Below are positions 9,930 to 17,985 of a stretch of DNA of 47,542 nt, one piece after another. Below the pieces are notes generated by a model that was given only the letters and a program-made list of their open reading frames with translations, had not been told where the DNA came from and made no database searches. The first letter of the stretch is position 1. Each line of letters begins with the position of its first letter. Made by a program: the position numbers and the translations under genes. The DNA lies in NCBI GenBank assembly GCA_900317945.1, contig ONIT01000006.1:1-47542 (forward strand), in the 5' to 3' direction. This stretch comes from an uncultured Pseudomonadota bacterium (GTDB lineage Bacteria > Pseudomonadota > Gammaproteobacteria > Enterobacterales > Succinivibrionaceae).

Positions 9930-10016
9930 TGGTGCCCGGGGTCGGGGTCGAACCGACACGGAATCGCTTCCGAGGGATTTTAAATCCCTTGTGTCTACCA
10001 ATTTCACCACCTGGGC
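9930..10016 (-). tRNA. tRNA-Leu (anticodon TAA)
   Basis: The minus strand gives an 87-base tRNA with encoded CCA, a class II long variable arm (GGAAGCGATTCC) and anticodon TAA in GATTTAAAATC. It resembles E. coli leuZ across the D and anticodon arms. The acceptor stem is GCCCAGG against CCCGGGC, which leaves an A-C mismatch at the fifth pair. It is the last of three tRNAs in the operon. Confidence 0.93.
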
Positions 10017-10033
10017 GGCAGTGACTGTTGAGA

Positions 10034-10107
10034 TGGAGGCGTGGACCGGAGTCGCACCGGTCTGAACGGATTTGCAATCCGCTGCATAACTGCTTTGCTA
10101 CCACGCC
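10034..10107 (-). tRNA. tRNA-Cys (anticodon GCA)
   Basis: A 74-base tRNA with encoded CCA and anticodon GCA in GATTGCAAATC. The acceptor stem GGCGTGG/CCACGCC is perfectly paired and the body closely resembles E. coli cysT. It lies 17 bases from tRNA-Leu and 2 bases from tRNA-Gly. Confidence 0.96.
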
Positions 10108-10109
10108 AC

Positions 10110-10185
<76 letters not shown>

Positions 10186-10215
10186 ATCGACAGGAGAATG
10201 TCGAAAACAGGAGCC

Positions 10216-10243
10216 ATTATAATGAATTATTTTTACCTGTCAA
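10216..10243 (-). promoter_or_regulatory. sigma-70 promoter of the tRNA operon
   Basis: On the minus strand, a consensus TTGACA (10238-10243) and TATAAT (10216-10221) are separated by 16 bases, about 30 bases before tRNA-Gly. The discriminator after the -10 is G/C-rich (GGCTCC), as expected of a stable-RNA promoter under stringent control. Confidence 0.85.
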
Positions 10244-10401
10244 TAAATTTTTGAAACTTATTTAAGCAGTCACAGGACGTCATGCTCTGGAATACGACCG
10301 GCAGGATTTTTTGACAGCCCGTTGTATTAGTGCCTTGCAGGTCAATTTTTTCATCCATCATTTGCGGCACAATGCTCAAAGTCTGTCTTGAGGAGTCAAA
10401 A

Positions 10402-12996
10402 ATGCAGCGATTCAAACTCAGTGCCATTGCGGCATGCCTGCTCTGGGCATGCCTTCCTGCCATTTCTTCCTGTGCCTCTGATACGGTGAGCACGTCATCA
10501 TCATCCCTAAGGGCCGTTCCCGCCGAGCCGAAGAGCCAGGTCGTGAGGCGCCCTTCAGCCGCTGCTGCGGCCAGCATCGGGCAGTGGGCCGACACCACCG
10601 GCATGTATGACAGGGCGCTGGTCTCCTCAGGCGGCAGCACCTGCCAGGTTCCTCAGAAGTCTATCGTGCTGAAGGCAGACGTGTCCTCTGCTCCATCGAT
10701 TTATCTCTATGAGGACAGCGGGACGGAGGTCCTTGGCTCCTGGCCGGGAACAGGCATGGAGCGCGTCCCGGGCTGCGACGGGCTCTGGTACTACCAGTAC
10801 GGCCTTGTTACCAAAAATCCCTTCAATGTGATTTTCTCCTCGGTCGGAAGCGGCAGGTATCCGGCGGATCAGGAGCCCGGCATCCCGTTCAGCCAGTCAT
10901 CACCCTGCTTTGACTACAGCAACCTGAAGTTCAGGAATGCAGCATTCTGCGGAATAAAGGTGAAGGGCGCGTCTCCCGAGGTCTCTCTCTACGTGGACGG
11001 CAGCAAAGTGCCCTCAGGCGGAATGGTTGAGATCCCATCAGGCTCCGGAGTTGATGCCGCGCTCGTCATCGAGGGCGAGGATCAGAATGCCTCAGGCTCA
11101 TTCAGCGTCAATGGCTCGCAGGGATCGTTCCGCAACGGCGATGTCATCAGGCTCGGCGCGAGGGCTGACGGAGGCAAAAAAGGAGCGGAGTCGGAGATTT
11201 CGGTCTCCTACGGCGGCAAGACCTCCTCCTGGAAGCTCAGAAAGGACGGCACCGAGGCGCAGCAGTTCACAGGCGATCCCTTCGTCTGGGGCAACGCGCT
11301 TGTCTATTTCGTGGTTACCGACCGCTTCGCGAACGGCGACAGATCGAATGACCACAGCTTCGGGAGGCCCTACCGCGACACCCACGATCACGCGACAGCA
11401 ACCTTCCACGGCGGAGACATCAAGGGGCTTACCGAAAAGCTCGACTACATCAAGTCCCTGGGCGCCAACGCCATCTGGATAACTCCTCCCTATGAGCAGG
11501 CCCACGGCTGGATCGGAGGAGGCGACCGCGGCAACTTCGCGCACTACGCCTACCACGGCTACTACGGCCTTGACTGGACCGCGATGGATCCCAACATGGG
11601 AACAGTCGCCGAGTTCAGGAAGTTCGTAACTGAGGCGCATAAGCGCGGCATCAGGGTAATCATGGACGTGGTCATGAACCACTCCGGCTACGCGACGCTC
11701 AAGGACATGTGCGATTTCAAGTTCGGCGCAACGAGCGACGGCTGGGATCCCTGCCAGGACTGGACCGGATCCAGCTTCCACAGCAAGCCTATAGACGAGA
11801 GCAGGAACCCCAAGTGGGACAGGTGGTGGGGCACTGACTGGGTCCTCCACGGCGGCTACGGCGACACCTGCGGCGCCGGCGACGGGCTTGACGCCTGCGT
11901 CTCCTATCTCCCTGACTTCAAGAACACCGACACCCACGGCAAGAAGGTGAGCGTTCCGCAGTTCCTGCAGGAGAAATGGTCAAAGCCCAATCCCTCCTAC
12001 GACATACCGGCCTCGAAGCCCTGGCGCTCCGGCAGCTACTCAGTCGCCGAGTTCCAGGCACACTGGCTCGCGTCCTGGGTTGAGGAGTTCGGCATCGACG
12101 GCTTCCGCTGTGACACGGCAAAGCATGTTGCCCAGTCCACCTGGAAGCTTCTCAAGGAGTACTCCTCCGAGGCTCTCTCGAAGTGGAGAAGCAGGACCTC
12201 TCCGGAGCAGGATCCTGCGGCTGCATGGAAGGACGGCTTCTTCATGACCGGCGAGAACTGGGGCATGGGGCCTGATCCTGATGACAGCAAGGGCTACGCC
12301 TCCGCAGGCGGCTTCGACTCCATGATCAATTTCGCCTTCAACCCGAAGAGCGCCTGCACTGAGCCCGATGAGAACGACTTTGAGCAGTACGGCGGGTATT
12401 TCGGAACGGGCTCCGGCGCGCCGAGGCTCAACGCGCTCACCTACCTCTCCTCCCACGATACCTCGCTCTGCAGGCCGGATGACATGAGGCATATGGCCGC
12501 AGTCCTGGAGCTCCTCCCAGGCGGAGTGCAGGTCTACTACGGCGACGAGACCGCGCGCGAGAACGATGACGGCGACGGCGTCGGCGACTTCGAGCACGGC
12601 ACCCGCTCTGACATGAACTTCCCCTCGGATGTCGGCAATGCCAGGTCCTGGGCAAGGAACACCTCTTCCTACAGCGGCACCTTCTCCTCTGATCCGCTGG
12701 TTGCCCACTGGCAGAAGATCGGTCAGTTCAGAAGCCGCAACCCGGCAGTCGGAGCAGGGCGGCAGACTTCGCTCATGGACGGCTCCTTCTGCAGGAAGTA
12801 CTCTGATTCCGCGAAGGGCATAAAGAACTCCGTAGTCATCCACATCACCCCGGCGCAGACGGTTGAGACCGGCGACTGCTTCAAAGACGGCACTCTCGTT
12901 CAGGACGGCTATACCGGAGCAACTGCAACCGTCAGCGGCGGCAGGGTCACGCTCCCTGCCTCGAACGGGCCGGTGCTTCTTGAGGTCAAGAGGTAA
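10402..12996 (+). CDS. malS: MalS-like secreted alpha-amylase (GH13) with starch-binding module
   Basis: The enzyme hydrolyses internal alpha-1,4 bonds of starch and maltodextrins, probably in the periplasm. The 864-residue protein starts at the ATG at 10402 (GAGGAG ribosome site). Its signal peptide ends near the SSCASD stretch, which is not a convincing lipobox. Residues about 85-185 resemble a starch-binding module, with YLYEDSGTEVLGSWPGTGM typical of such modules. The barrel carries NFAHYAYHGYYGLDW and DVVMNHSGYATL, which are characteristic of E. coli MalS. Catalytic residues fit Asp571 (FRCDTAKH), Glu618 (TGENWG) and Asp686 (SSHDTS). E. coli MalS has 676 residues; the extra length here is N-terminal. 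No MalT-box was recognised upstream. Free Cys pairs suggest disulfides. Confidence 0.9.
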   Translation: MQRFKLSAIAACLLWACLPAISSCASDTVSTSSSSLRAVPAEPKSQVVRRPSAAAAASIGQWADTTGMYDRALVSSGGSTCQVPQKSIVLKADVSSAPSIYLYEDSGTEVLGSWPGTGMERVPGCDGLWYYQYGLVTKNPFNVIFSSVGSGRYPADQEPGIPFSQSSPCFDYSNLKFRNAAFCGIKVKGASPEVSLYVDGSKVPSGGMVEIPSGSGVDAALVIEGEDQNASGSFSVNGSQGSFRNGDVIRLGARADGGKKGAESEISVSYGGKTSSWKLRKDGTEAQQFTGDPFVWGNALVYFVVTDRFANGDRSNDHSFGRPYRDTHDHATATFHGGDIKGLTEKLDYIKSLGANAIWITPPYEQAHGWIGGGDRGNFAHYAYHGYYGLDWTAMDPNMGTVAEFRKFVTEAHKRGIRVIMDVVMNHSGYATLKDMCDFKFGATSDGWDPCQDWTGSSFHSKPIDESRNPKWDRWWGTDWVLHGGYGDTCGAGDGLDACVSYLPDFKNTDTHGKKVSVPQFLQEKWSKPNPSYDIPASKPWRSGSYSVAEFQAHWLASWVEEFGIDGFRCDTAKHVAQSTWKLLKEYSSEALSKWRSRTSPEQDPAAAWKDGFFMTGENWGMGPDPDDSKGYASAGGFDSMINFAFNPKSACTEPDENDFEQYGGYFGTGSGAPRLNALTYLSSHDTSLCRPDDMRHMAAVLELLPGGVQVYYGDETARENDDGDGVGDFEHGTRSDMNFPSDVGNARSWARNTSSYSGTFSSDPLVAHWQKIGQFRSRNPAVGAGRQTSLMDGSFCRKYSDSAKGIKNSVVIHITPAQTVETGDCFKDGTLVQDGYTGATATVSGGRVTLPASNGPVLLEVKR

Positions 12997-13024
12997 TCAG
13001 GGATTTCTCCCTGAATAAATGCAG

Positions 13025-13056
13025 GGCGGCGGCTTCTTCCTGGGCTGCCGCCTTTT
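13025..13056 (+). terminator. intrinsic terminator of malS
   Basis: GGCGGC (13025-13030) pairs with GCCGCC (13047-13052) and is followed by TTTT. A smaller hairpin, TCAGGG/CCCTGA, lies just upstream at about 12998-13015. Confidence 0.75.
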
Positions 13057-13085
13057 CCGTCACTGTCTCCATAGGATGGCATGCC

Positions 13086-13114
13086 TTACAGCAATAGGGT
13101 TTCTGCTGTACAAT
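13086..13114 (+). promoter_or_regulatory. candidate promoter of the COG0523 gene
   Basis: TACAAT (13109-13114) lies 17-18 bases downstream of a TTACAG/CTTACA match at 13085-13091. It sits over an earlier in-frame ATG (13081), which favours the start at 13159. Confidence 0.4.
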
Positions 13115-13158
13115 TGATCCCTGCTGTAGGACAGGCTTTTGCTGCTTCTGAGGTGCTT

Positions 13159-14121
13159 ATGATTAAGGTGGATATGATAACCGGCTTTCTGGGCTCGGGC
13201 AAGACGACGTTTATCAAGAAGTATGTGCGCTATCTGCTGAAGCAGGGCCTCAGGGTCGGGATAATCGAGAACGATCTGGGGCCCATAAACGTTGACATGA
13301 TCCTCCTGCAGGATCTTGACTGCGACAGGCTGGTCCGCGAGATGGTCGTCTGCAACGAGGACTCGGACTGCCACCGCCGCCGCTACAAGACCAAGCTTAT
13401 CTCACTTGCCATGAGGGGAATAGACCGGGTGGTCGTCGAGCCCTCCGGCATCTACAACCCCGACGAGTTCTTTGACGTCCTCTACGAGTCACCGCTTGAC
13501 CGCTGGTATGAGGCGGGCAGCGTCATCTCGCTGGTGGACGCGCGCCTCCCGGACGGATTCACGAGGGCTGAGGACTATTTCCTGATGAGCGAGGTCGCCT
13601 GCTCGGGGAAGGCCATCCTCAGCCATCTTGACCTTGCGCCGGAGGGCGCTGCCGAGAAGGCTGAGGCGCACATCGCGAGGGCAATGAAGGAGTTCAGGTG
13701 CGGGAGGAGCCTTGACGGGCTCTTTGTCAGGAAGCCGGTAGGCGAGCTCGATGACGCTGATTTCGCGTCATTCATGAACGCCGGCTGGTATGGGGCGGAT
13801 CATGAGAGGCTTGCCCCTGCGGAGAACACCTTCCGCTCAATTTTCTTCTTTGACGTGCCTGAGTCGAGAGACGAGCTTTCCCAGGCGGTGAGGAAGTGCT
13901 TTTCGGACAGGTCGCTCGGGCATGTCTTCCGCATCAAGGGCTTCATCGAGGAGGGCGGTACCTGGTACGAGATCAACGCGTCAGGCCCTGACTTCACCTT
14001 CACGAAGATGGACACTCCCGCGCAGAAGGTCATTATCGTCATCGGCGACTCACTTGACCGCGACGCCATAGACCGCGCGTTCGGCAGGAAGTCAGGAACG
14101 GCAGCGCCCGGTGCGGTCTGA
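13159..14121 (+). CDS. COG0523/CobW-like G3E family GTPase
   Basis: The 320-residue protein opens with a Walker A motif, GFLGSGKT at residues 9-16, and has an IENDLGPINVD switch-like stretch and VVEPSGIYNP. These place it with the G3E metallochaperone GTPases (YjiA, CobW, ZNG1). The family usually has a metal-binding CXCC after the first switch. Here the equivalent place reads VCNEDSDCHRRR, with two Cys six apart. The NKxD base-recognition motif appears altered to SHLD. The start at 13159 is supported by a GAGGTG site and by the promoter covering the upstream ATG. The gene stands alone between two intrinsic terminators. Client metal and target protein are unknown. Confidence 0.8.
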   Translation: MIKVDMITGFLGSGKTTFIKKYVRYLLKQGLRVGIIENDLGPINVDMILLQDLDCDRLVREMVVCNEDSDCHRRRYKTKLISLAMRGIDRVVVEPSGIYNPDEFFDVLYESPLDRWYEAGSVISLVDARLPDGFTRAEDYFLMSEVACSGKAILSHLDLAPEGAAEKAEAHIARAMKEFRCGRSLDGLFVRKPVGELDDADFASFMNAGWYGADHERLAPAENTFRSIFFFDVPESRDELSQAVRKCFSDRSLGHVFRIKGFIEEGGTWYEINASGPDFTFTKMDTPAQKVIIVIGDSLDRDAIDRAFGRKSGTAAPGAV

Positions 14122-14125
14122 CCTC

Positions 14126-14155
14126 AGGCCTGCCAATGGCAGGCCTTCCCTTATT
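14126..14155 (+). terminator. intrinsic terminator of the COG0523 gene
   Basis: AGGCCTGCC-AAT-GGCAGGCCT is a perfect 9-bp stem 5 bases after the stop, followed by TCCCTTATTTTAT. Confidence 0.88.
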
Positions 14156-14180
14156 TTATCCTTTTGCCTCTGATGCTCAT

Positions 14181-14350
14181 TATGCATTTTTAGGACATTT
14201 TATGCACTTTTCTTGGAAAGCTGCGACCGGAGCGCGAAACTTCTGTTTGTGATCAGGACCTCATTTTTTCGCCTGGATCATTTTTTAATCAGAAATGCGT
14301 GAAAAATGAGCGAAACTGTTTGCGGGCCTCGCGTCAGTGCTCTATGATCC
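14181..14350. repeat. short direct repeats in the leader region of the pilin gene
   Basis: The intergenic stretch holds three sets of near-identical words. TATGCATTTT (14181-14190) and TATGCACTTT (14201-14210) have a 20-base period. TCATTTTTT occurs twice near 14261 and 14279. GCGAAACT followed by GTTTG occurs near 14235 and again near 14311. They lie upstream of the pilin promoter and could be regulator sites. Nothing here codes for protein. Confidence 0.4.
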
Positions 14351-14364
14351 GTATCGGAACTAAT

Positions 14365-14373
14365 TGCGATAAT
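14365..14373 (+). promoter_or_regulatory. candidate extended -10 promoter of the pilin gene
   Basis: TGCGATAAT matches an extended -10 element, 66 bases before the pilin start. No -35 match is seen. An AT-rich leader with eight A follows. Confidence 0.4.
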
Positions 14374-14438
14374 AAAAAAACAGAAGAGCAGAAAGAATCT
14401 GTTCTCCCCACCTATAACAAGTACAGGATCGTGCTTCT

Positions 14439-14969
14439 ATGAAAAAAAACGGCTTCACGCTCATTGAGCTAATGATTGTAATCGCCATCATCGGAATTCT
14501 CGCTGCCATCGCGCTTCCCGCGTACTCCAAGTACACCGCGCGCGCCAAGTTCACCGAGGTCTTCGCCGCCGCAGGCCCGCTCAAGCAGCAGGTTGAGCTC
14601 TGCTATGTTGATCTTGGCGGCTTTGAGGGGACTGGGGAAAACGGAAATTATGTAACGTGCAACTCAAACAGCCAGGGCAATGGCTGGAACCTGAAGAGAG
14701 CTGTAGCTGACACATCGTCCAAGTATGTGAAAAAAGCAGTTGTCGAGAACGACGGTGCGATTATCATTACCTCGCAGAACATCAAGGTGAACGGTGAGGA
14801 GGGATTTACCCTCGTGCTTCAGCCCACTAAGGCAAAGGGCAACTATGCGTTTGCCGGCGGCGGAGACAACTGGGGCTATGACTACTATCTGTCAAGGCAG
14901 GGCGATTCCGCCATCAACTGGGATATCAATAAGACCCGCTCAACCTGCTACACCGCAGGCATCTGCTAA
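14439..14969 (+). CDS. type IV major pilin (prepilin, PilA-like)
   Basis: The 176-residue prepilin has a short basic leader, MKKNG, cleaved before Phe (G|FTLIE), with Glu5 of the mature chain present. The hydrophobic N-terminal helix ([17 protein letters not shown]) both anchors and assembles the pilin. A C-terminal disulfide loop is likely between Cys in STCYTAGIC. These are defining features of type IVa pilins. No assembly genes (pilB, pilC, pilD) are adjacent, so the machinery must lie elsewhere. fimV, which affects type IV pili in Pseudomonas, lies 5 kb downstream. The gene has its own promoter and terminator. Confidence 0.93.
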   Translation: MKKNGFTLIELMIVIAIIGILAAIALPAYSKYTARAKFTEVFAAAGPLKQQVELCYVDLGGFEGTGENGNYVTCNSNSQGNGWNLKRAVADTSSKYVKKAVVENDGAIIITSQNIKVNGEEGFTLVLQPTKAKGNYAFAGGGDNWGYDYYLSRQGDSAINWDINKTRSTCYTAGIC

Positions 14970-15004
14970 AACAGCAGCCAGCTGAGTCTGCATAACTATA
15001 CGGA

Positions 15005-15028
15005 AAGGGAGCCCCGGCTCCCTTTTTT
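15005..15028 (+). terminator. intrinsic terminator of the pilin gene
   Basis: AAGGGAGCC-CC-GGCTCCCTT hairpin running into a T-rich tail, 35 bases after the stop. Confidence 0.9.
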
Positions 15029-15170
15029 CGTGACTGCCTCCTTCGGGTGCGCTTGCTTAAATTACGTACGGTTTTCTGAAAATTTTGTGTAAAGAACAAA
15101 AAAATTTTCTGCAATAAAAAAGTTTAAATATGCATTTAAGATGAAAAAAACGCAAAAACCTGACAGACTT

Positions 15171-15179
15171 TGCTAAAAT
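15171..15179 (+). promoter_or_regulatory. candidate extended -10 promoter of glgP
   Basis: TGCTAAAAT lies about 85 bases before the glgP start, at the end of a very AT-rich 110-base stretch (15060-15180). The leader downstream contains small hairpins, for example GGGAT-TGC-ATCCC at about 15214-15226. Confidence 0.4.
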
Positions 15180-15263
15180 GCTTTCAGGATCTAGGCAGAT
15201 CTGTGCCGCAACGAGGGATTGCATCCCGGAGTTCGGTCCTGTCCAGTACTTAAGGAAAATATT

Positions 15264-17822
15264 ATGTCAAGAAATAATAATCGTAACGCCAGCAGGCCTC
15301 AGTCTCCGGCAAGCCAGGCCCACAAGGCCCAGCCGGCTGAGGTGAAGACCTCAGCAGCTTCAGATCCTCTGAAGGGTCTGAATCTTACCAAGGAGGGAGT
15401 TCAGAAGAACATTCTTCACCATCTCCACTCCACTCTCGGCACCAGCGAGCAGAAGGCCAGTGATCTTGCCTGGTGGGAGGCAACCTGCGCTTCCATCAAT
15501 GAGCTTGTCTTTGAGCGTCTTACCCAGACCCAGCAGACTCATTTCCGCAACGATACCCGTGCGGTGCATTATTTTTCCGCCGAGTTCCTGATGGGAAGAC
15601 TGACCCAGAACAACCTGATCAACCTTCACCTCTTTGACGTATATGATGAGGCTCTGAAGGCCAGCGGCAAGAGCCTTTCCGACCTCTGCGAGCTCGAGCC
15701 TGACATGGCGCTCGGCAACGGCGGTCTCGGCCGTCTCGCTGCCTGCTTCATCGACTCCCTCGCCACCCTCAATTTCCCTGCAATCGGCTACGGCATCCAC
15801 TACGAGAACGGTCTGTTCCGTCAGGAAATCAAGGACGGCAGGCAGGTTGAGCGTCCTGACTCATGGCGTGAGTACGGCAACCCCTGGGAAATCTGCCGTC
15901 CTGAGTCTGTACAGAACATTCCTCTCGGAGGATATGTTGAGACCGTCTTCGACAAGGAAGGCAACCTCAAGAAGATTTGGCACCCCTCACAGGTTATCAA
16001 GGGAGTGCCTTGGGATATCCCTATCGTCGGCTACAACGGCGAGACCGTAAACATTCTCCGTCTCTGGGAGTCCAGGGCATCCGAGTTCTTTGACTGGGAT
16101 GCGTTCAATGCCGGCTCCTATGTTGACGCACAGGCAGAGCAGGCACGTGCCGAGGTCATCTCCCACGTTCTGTATCCTAACGATTCCACCGAGGCAGGAA
16201 AGACCCTCCGTCTTGTACAGCAGTACTTCTTCTGCGCCTGCTCCGTACGCGATATTCTCCGCCGCTACAAGCGCGCACACGGCAATGACTTCAGCGAGTT
16301 CGCTGACAAGATTGCCATCCAGCTGAACGATACCCATCCGACCATCGCCATCCCCGAGCTGATGAGAATCTTCATCGATGAGGAAGGACTCGAGTGGGAC
16401 AAGGCCTGGGACATCTGCTACCGTGTATTCTCCTACACCAACCATACCCTCCTGCCTGAGGCACTCGAGAGATGGCCGGTATACCTGTTCGAGCGCGTGC
16501 TTCCCCGCCACCTCGAGATCATCTACGAGATCAACCGCAGGTTCCTTGAGAACACCGTTGACAGAAAGTGGCCGGGCGACAATGCCATCAAGGCCAAGCT
16601 CTCCCTCATCGAGGAAGGCCAGGTCAAGAAGGTCCGCATGGGCAACCTCTGCGTTGTCGGATCCCACAAGGTCAACGGCGTTGCCGAGATTCACTCCAAG
16701 CTCGTCAAGGAAGACCTCTTCCCCGAGTACGCCAAGATCTGGCCGGAGAAGTTCTGCAACGTAACGAACGGCGTTACTCCCCGCCGCTGGCTCCTCAGCT
16801 GCAACCGCGAGCTCGCTGCCCTCTACACCAAGACCGTAGGCGAGAACTGGCCGCGCGACCTGAACCTTACCAGGGGCGCTGTCAAGTTCGCTGATGATCC
16901 TGAATTCCAGAAGGAGTTCATGGACATCAAGCGCCGCAACAAGGAGAAGCTCGTCAAGATCATCAAGGTCGAGACCGGTGTCGATGTATCTGCTGACGCA
17001 ATCTTCGATGTCCAGATCAAGAGGCTTCACGAGTACAAGCGCCAGCAGCTCAACCTGCTCTATATCCTGACCCTCTACAGAAGAGTCCTTCAGGATCCTG
17101 ACTATGACATGGTTCCGCACCTGTTCATTTTCGGCTCCAAGGCTGCTCCTGCCTATGTAATGGCCAAGGAAATCATTTACGCCATCAACAAGGTAGGCGA
17201 GAAGATCAACAACGACCAGCGCATCCGCGGCAAGATCAAGGTTGTATTCATCCCCAACTACCGCGTATCCCTCGCTGAGAAGATCATCCCTGCAGCTGAT
17301 GTCTCCGAGCAGATCTCCACCGCAGGATATGAGGCTTCCGGAACCTCCAACATGAAGCTCGCCATGAACGGCGCGATCACCCTCGGAACCCTTGACGGCG
17401 CTAACATCGAGATTGTCCATGAGGCAGGCGAGGAGAACAACGCCATCTTCGGTCTTACCGTTGATGAGGTCAAGAACCTGAAGGCAAGCGGCTACAACCC
17501 CTGGGATTACTACAACAGCAACCCTGAGATCAAGGCTGCCCTTGACTGGCTCGACACCGACTACTTCACTCCGGGACGTCCGGGCGAGCTCTCCAGCGTC
17601 AAGCATGCTCTCCTTGAGGGCGGTGACACCTACCTCACCCTCGCTGACTTCGCTTCCTACGCTGAGGCTCAGAGCCGCATTGACCGCATGTACCGCGACA
17701 AGAAGAAGTGGGCGCACGCTGCCATCGTCAACTCCGCAAGCATGGGCAAGTTCAACTCCGATCGCTCGATCGAGGACTACTCACGCCTGGTCTGGAACCT
17801 CAATGAGTGCGATGTAAAGTAA
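15264..17822 (+). CDS. glgP: glycogen/maltodextrin phosphorylase (GT35)
   Basis: This PLP enzyme removes glucose-1-phosphate from the ends of alpha-1,4 glucans. The 852-residue protein has a non-conserved, polar 45-residue N-terminus. The catalytic domains follow, with GNGGLGRLAACF and EASGTSNMKLAMNG. Lys698 in the latter is the PLP-binding lysine. The ATG at 15264 has an AAGGA site at proper spacing; the longer reading from 15219 would use TTG. The sequence alone does not separate GlgP from MalP. Codon use differs from its neighbours, with more GGT, CGT and GTT, which suggests very high expression. GlgX (debranching) and MalS (extracellular amylase) nearby fit a starch and glycogen economy. 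Confidence 0.95.
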   Translation: MSRNNNRNASRPQSPASQAHKAQPAEVKTSAASDPLKGLNLTKEGVQKNILHHLHSTLGTSEQKASDLAWWEATCASINELVFERLTQTQQTHFRNDTRAVHYFSAEFLMGRLTQNNLINLHLFDVYDEALKASGKSLSDLCELEPDMALGNGGLGRLAACFIDSLATLNFPAIGYGIHYENGLFRQEIKDGRQVERPDSWREYGNPWEICRPESVQNIPLGGYVETVFDKEGNLKKIWHPSQVIKGVPWDIPIVGYNGETVNILRLWESRASEFFDWDAFNAGSYVDAQAEQARAEVISHVLYPNDSTEAGKTLRLVQQYFFCACSVRDILRRYKRAHGNDFSEFADKIAIQLNDTHPTIAIPELMRIFIDEEGLEWDKAWDICYRVFSYTNHTLLPEALERWPVYLFERVLPRHLEIIYEINRRFLENTVDRKWPGDNAIKAKLSLIEEGQVKKVRMGNLCVVGSHKVNGVAEIHSKLVKEDLFPEYAKIWPEKFCNVTNGVTPRRWLLSCNRELAALYTKTVGENWPRDLNLTRGAVKFADDPEFQKEFMDIKRRNKEKLVKIIKVETGVDVSADAIFDVQIKRLHEYKRQQLNLLYILTLYRRVLQDPDYDMVPHLFIFGSKAAPAYVMAKEIIYAINKVGEKINNDQRIRGKIKVVFIPNYRVSLAEKIIPAADVSEQISTAGYEASGTSNMKLAMNGAITLGTLDGANIEIVHEAGEENNAIFGLTVDEVKNLKASGYNPWDYYNSNPEIKAALDWLDTDYFTPGRPGELSSVKHALLEGGDTYLTLADFASYAEAQSRIDRMYRDKKKWAHAAIVNSASMGKFNSDRSIEDYSRLVWNLNECDVK

Positions 17823-17851
17823 TTCCCTGACCTTATCAGGGACTGAAATGA

Positions 17852-17876
17852 GGGAGATCTCCGGATCTCCCTTTTT
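17852..17876 (+). terminator. intrinsic terminator of glgP
   Basis: GGGAGATC-TCCG-GATCTCCC hairpin followed by TTTTT, 29 bases after the stop. Confidence 0.9.
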
Positions 17877-17930
17877 CGTCACGCCATTCCCCTGAATCCT
17901 TCAGCATCCCGCTCCTCTGTCCCTTCCTCC

Positions 17931-17939
17931 TGATATAAT
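17931..17939 (+). promoter_or_regulatory. extended -10 promoter of pdxB
   Basis: TGATATAAT is a perfect extended -10 (TGN plus TATAAT), 46 bases before the pdxB start. No clear -35 is seen, which extended -10 promoters do not need. The identical 9-mer occurs in front of accD. Confidence 0.6.
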
Positions 17940-17985
17940 TCCCATCCCTGTTCCCCGGCATCTGGGGCAGCAGTGAGGAGGCGAA

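Noticed and set aside
8763..10010. Long open frame on the minus strand, 415 codons
   Set aside because: It lies antisense to glgX and runs through the glgX terminator and the tRNA-Leu gene. It is an effect of GC-rich codon use.
10311..10330. TTGACA before malS as a promoter
   Set aside because: No acceptable -10 hexamer lies 15-19 bases downstream; TATTAG is only 8 bases away.
14355..14367. Possible sigma-54 site GG-N8-GC before the pilin gene
   Set aside because: The spacing between GG and GC is 8, not the required 10.
15987..17717. 576-codon minus-strand open frame
   Set aside because: Antisense to glgP, whose strong codon bias leaves the opposite frame open. The translation shows no family motif.
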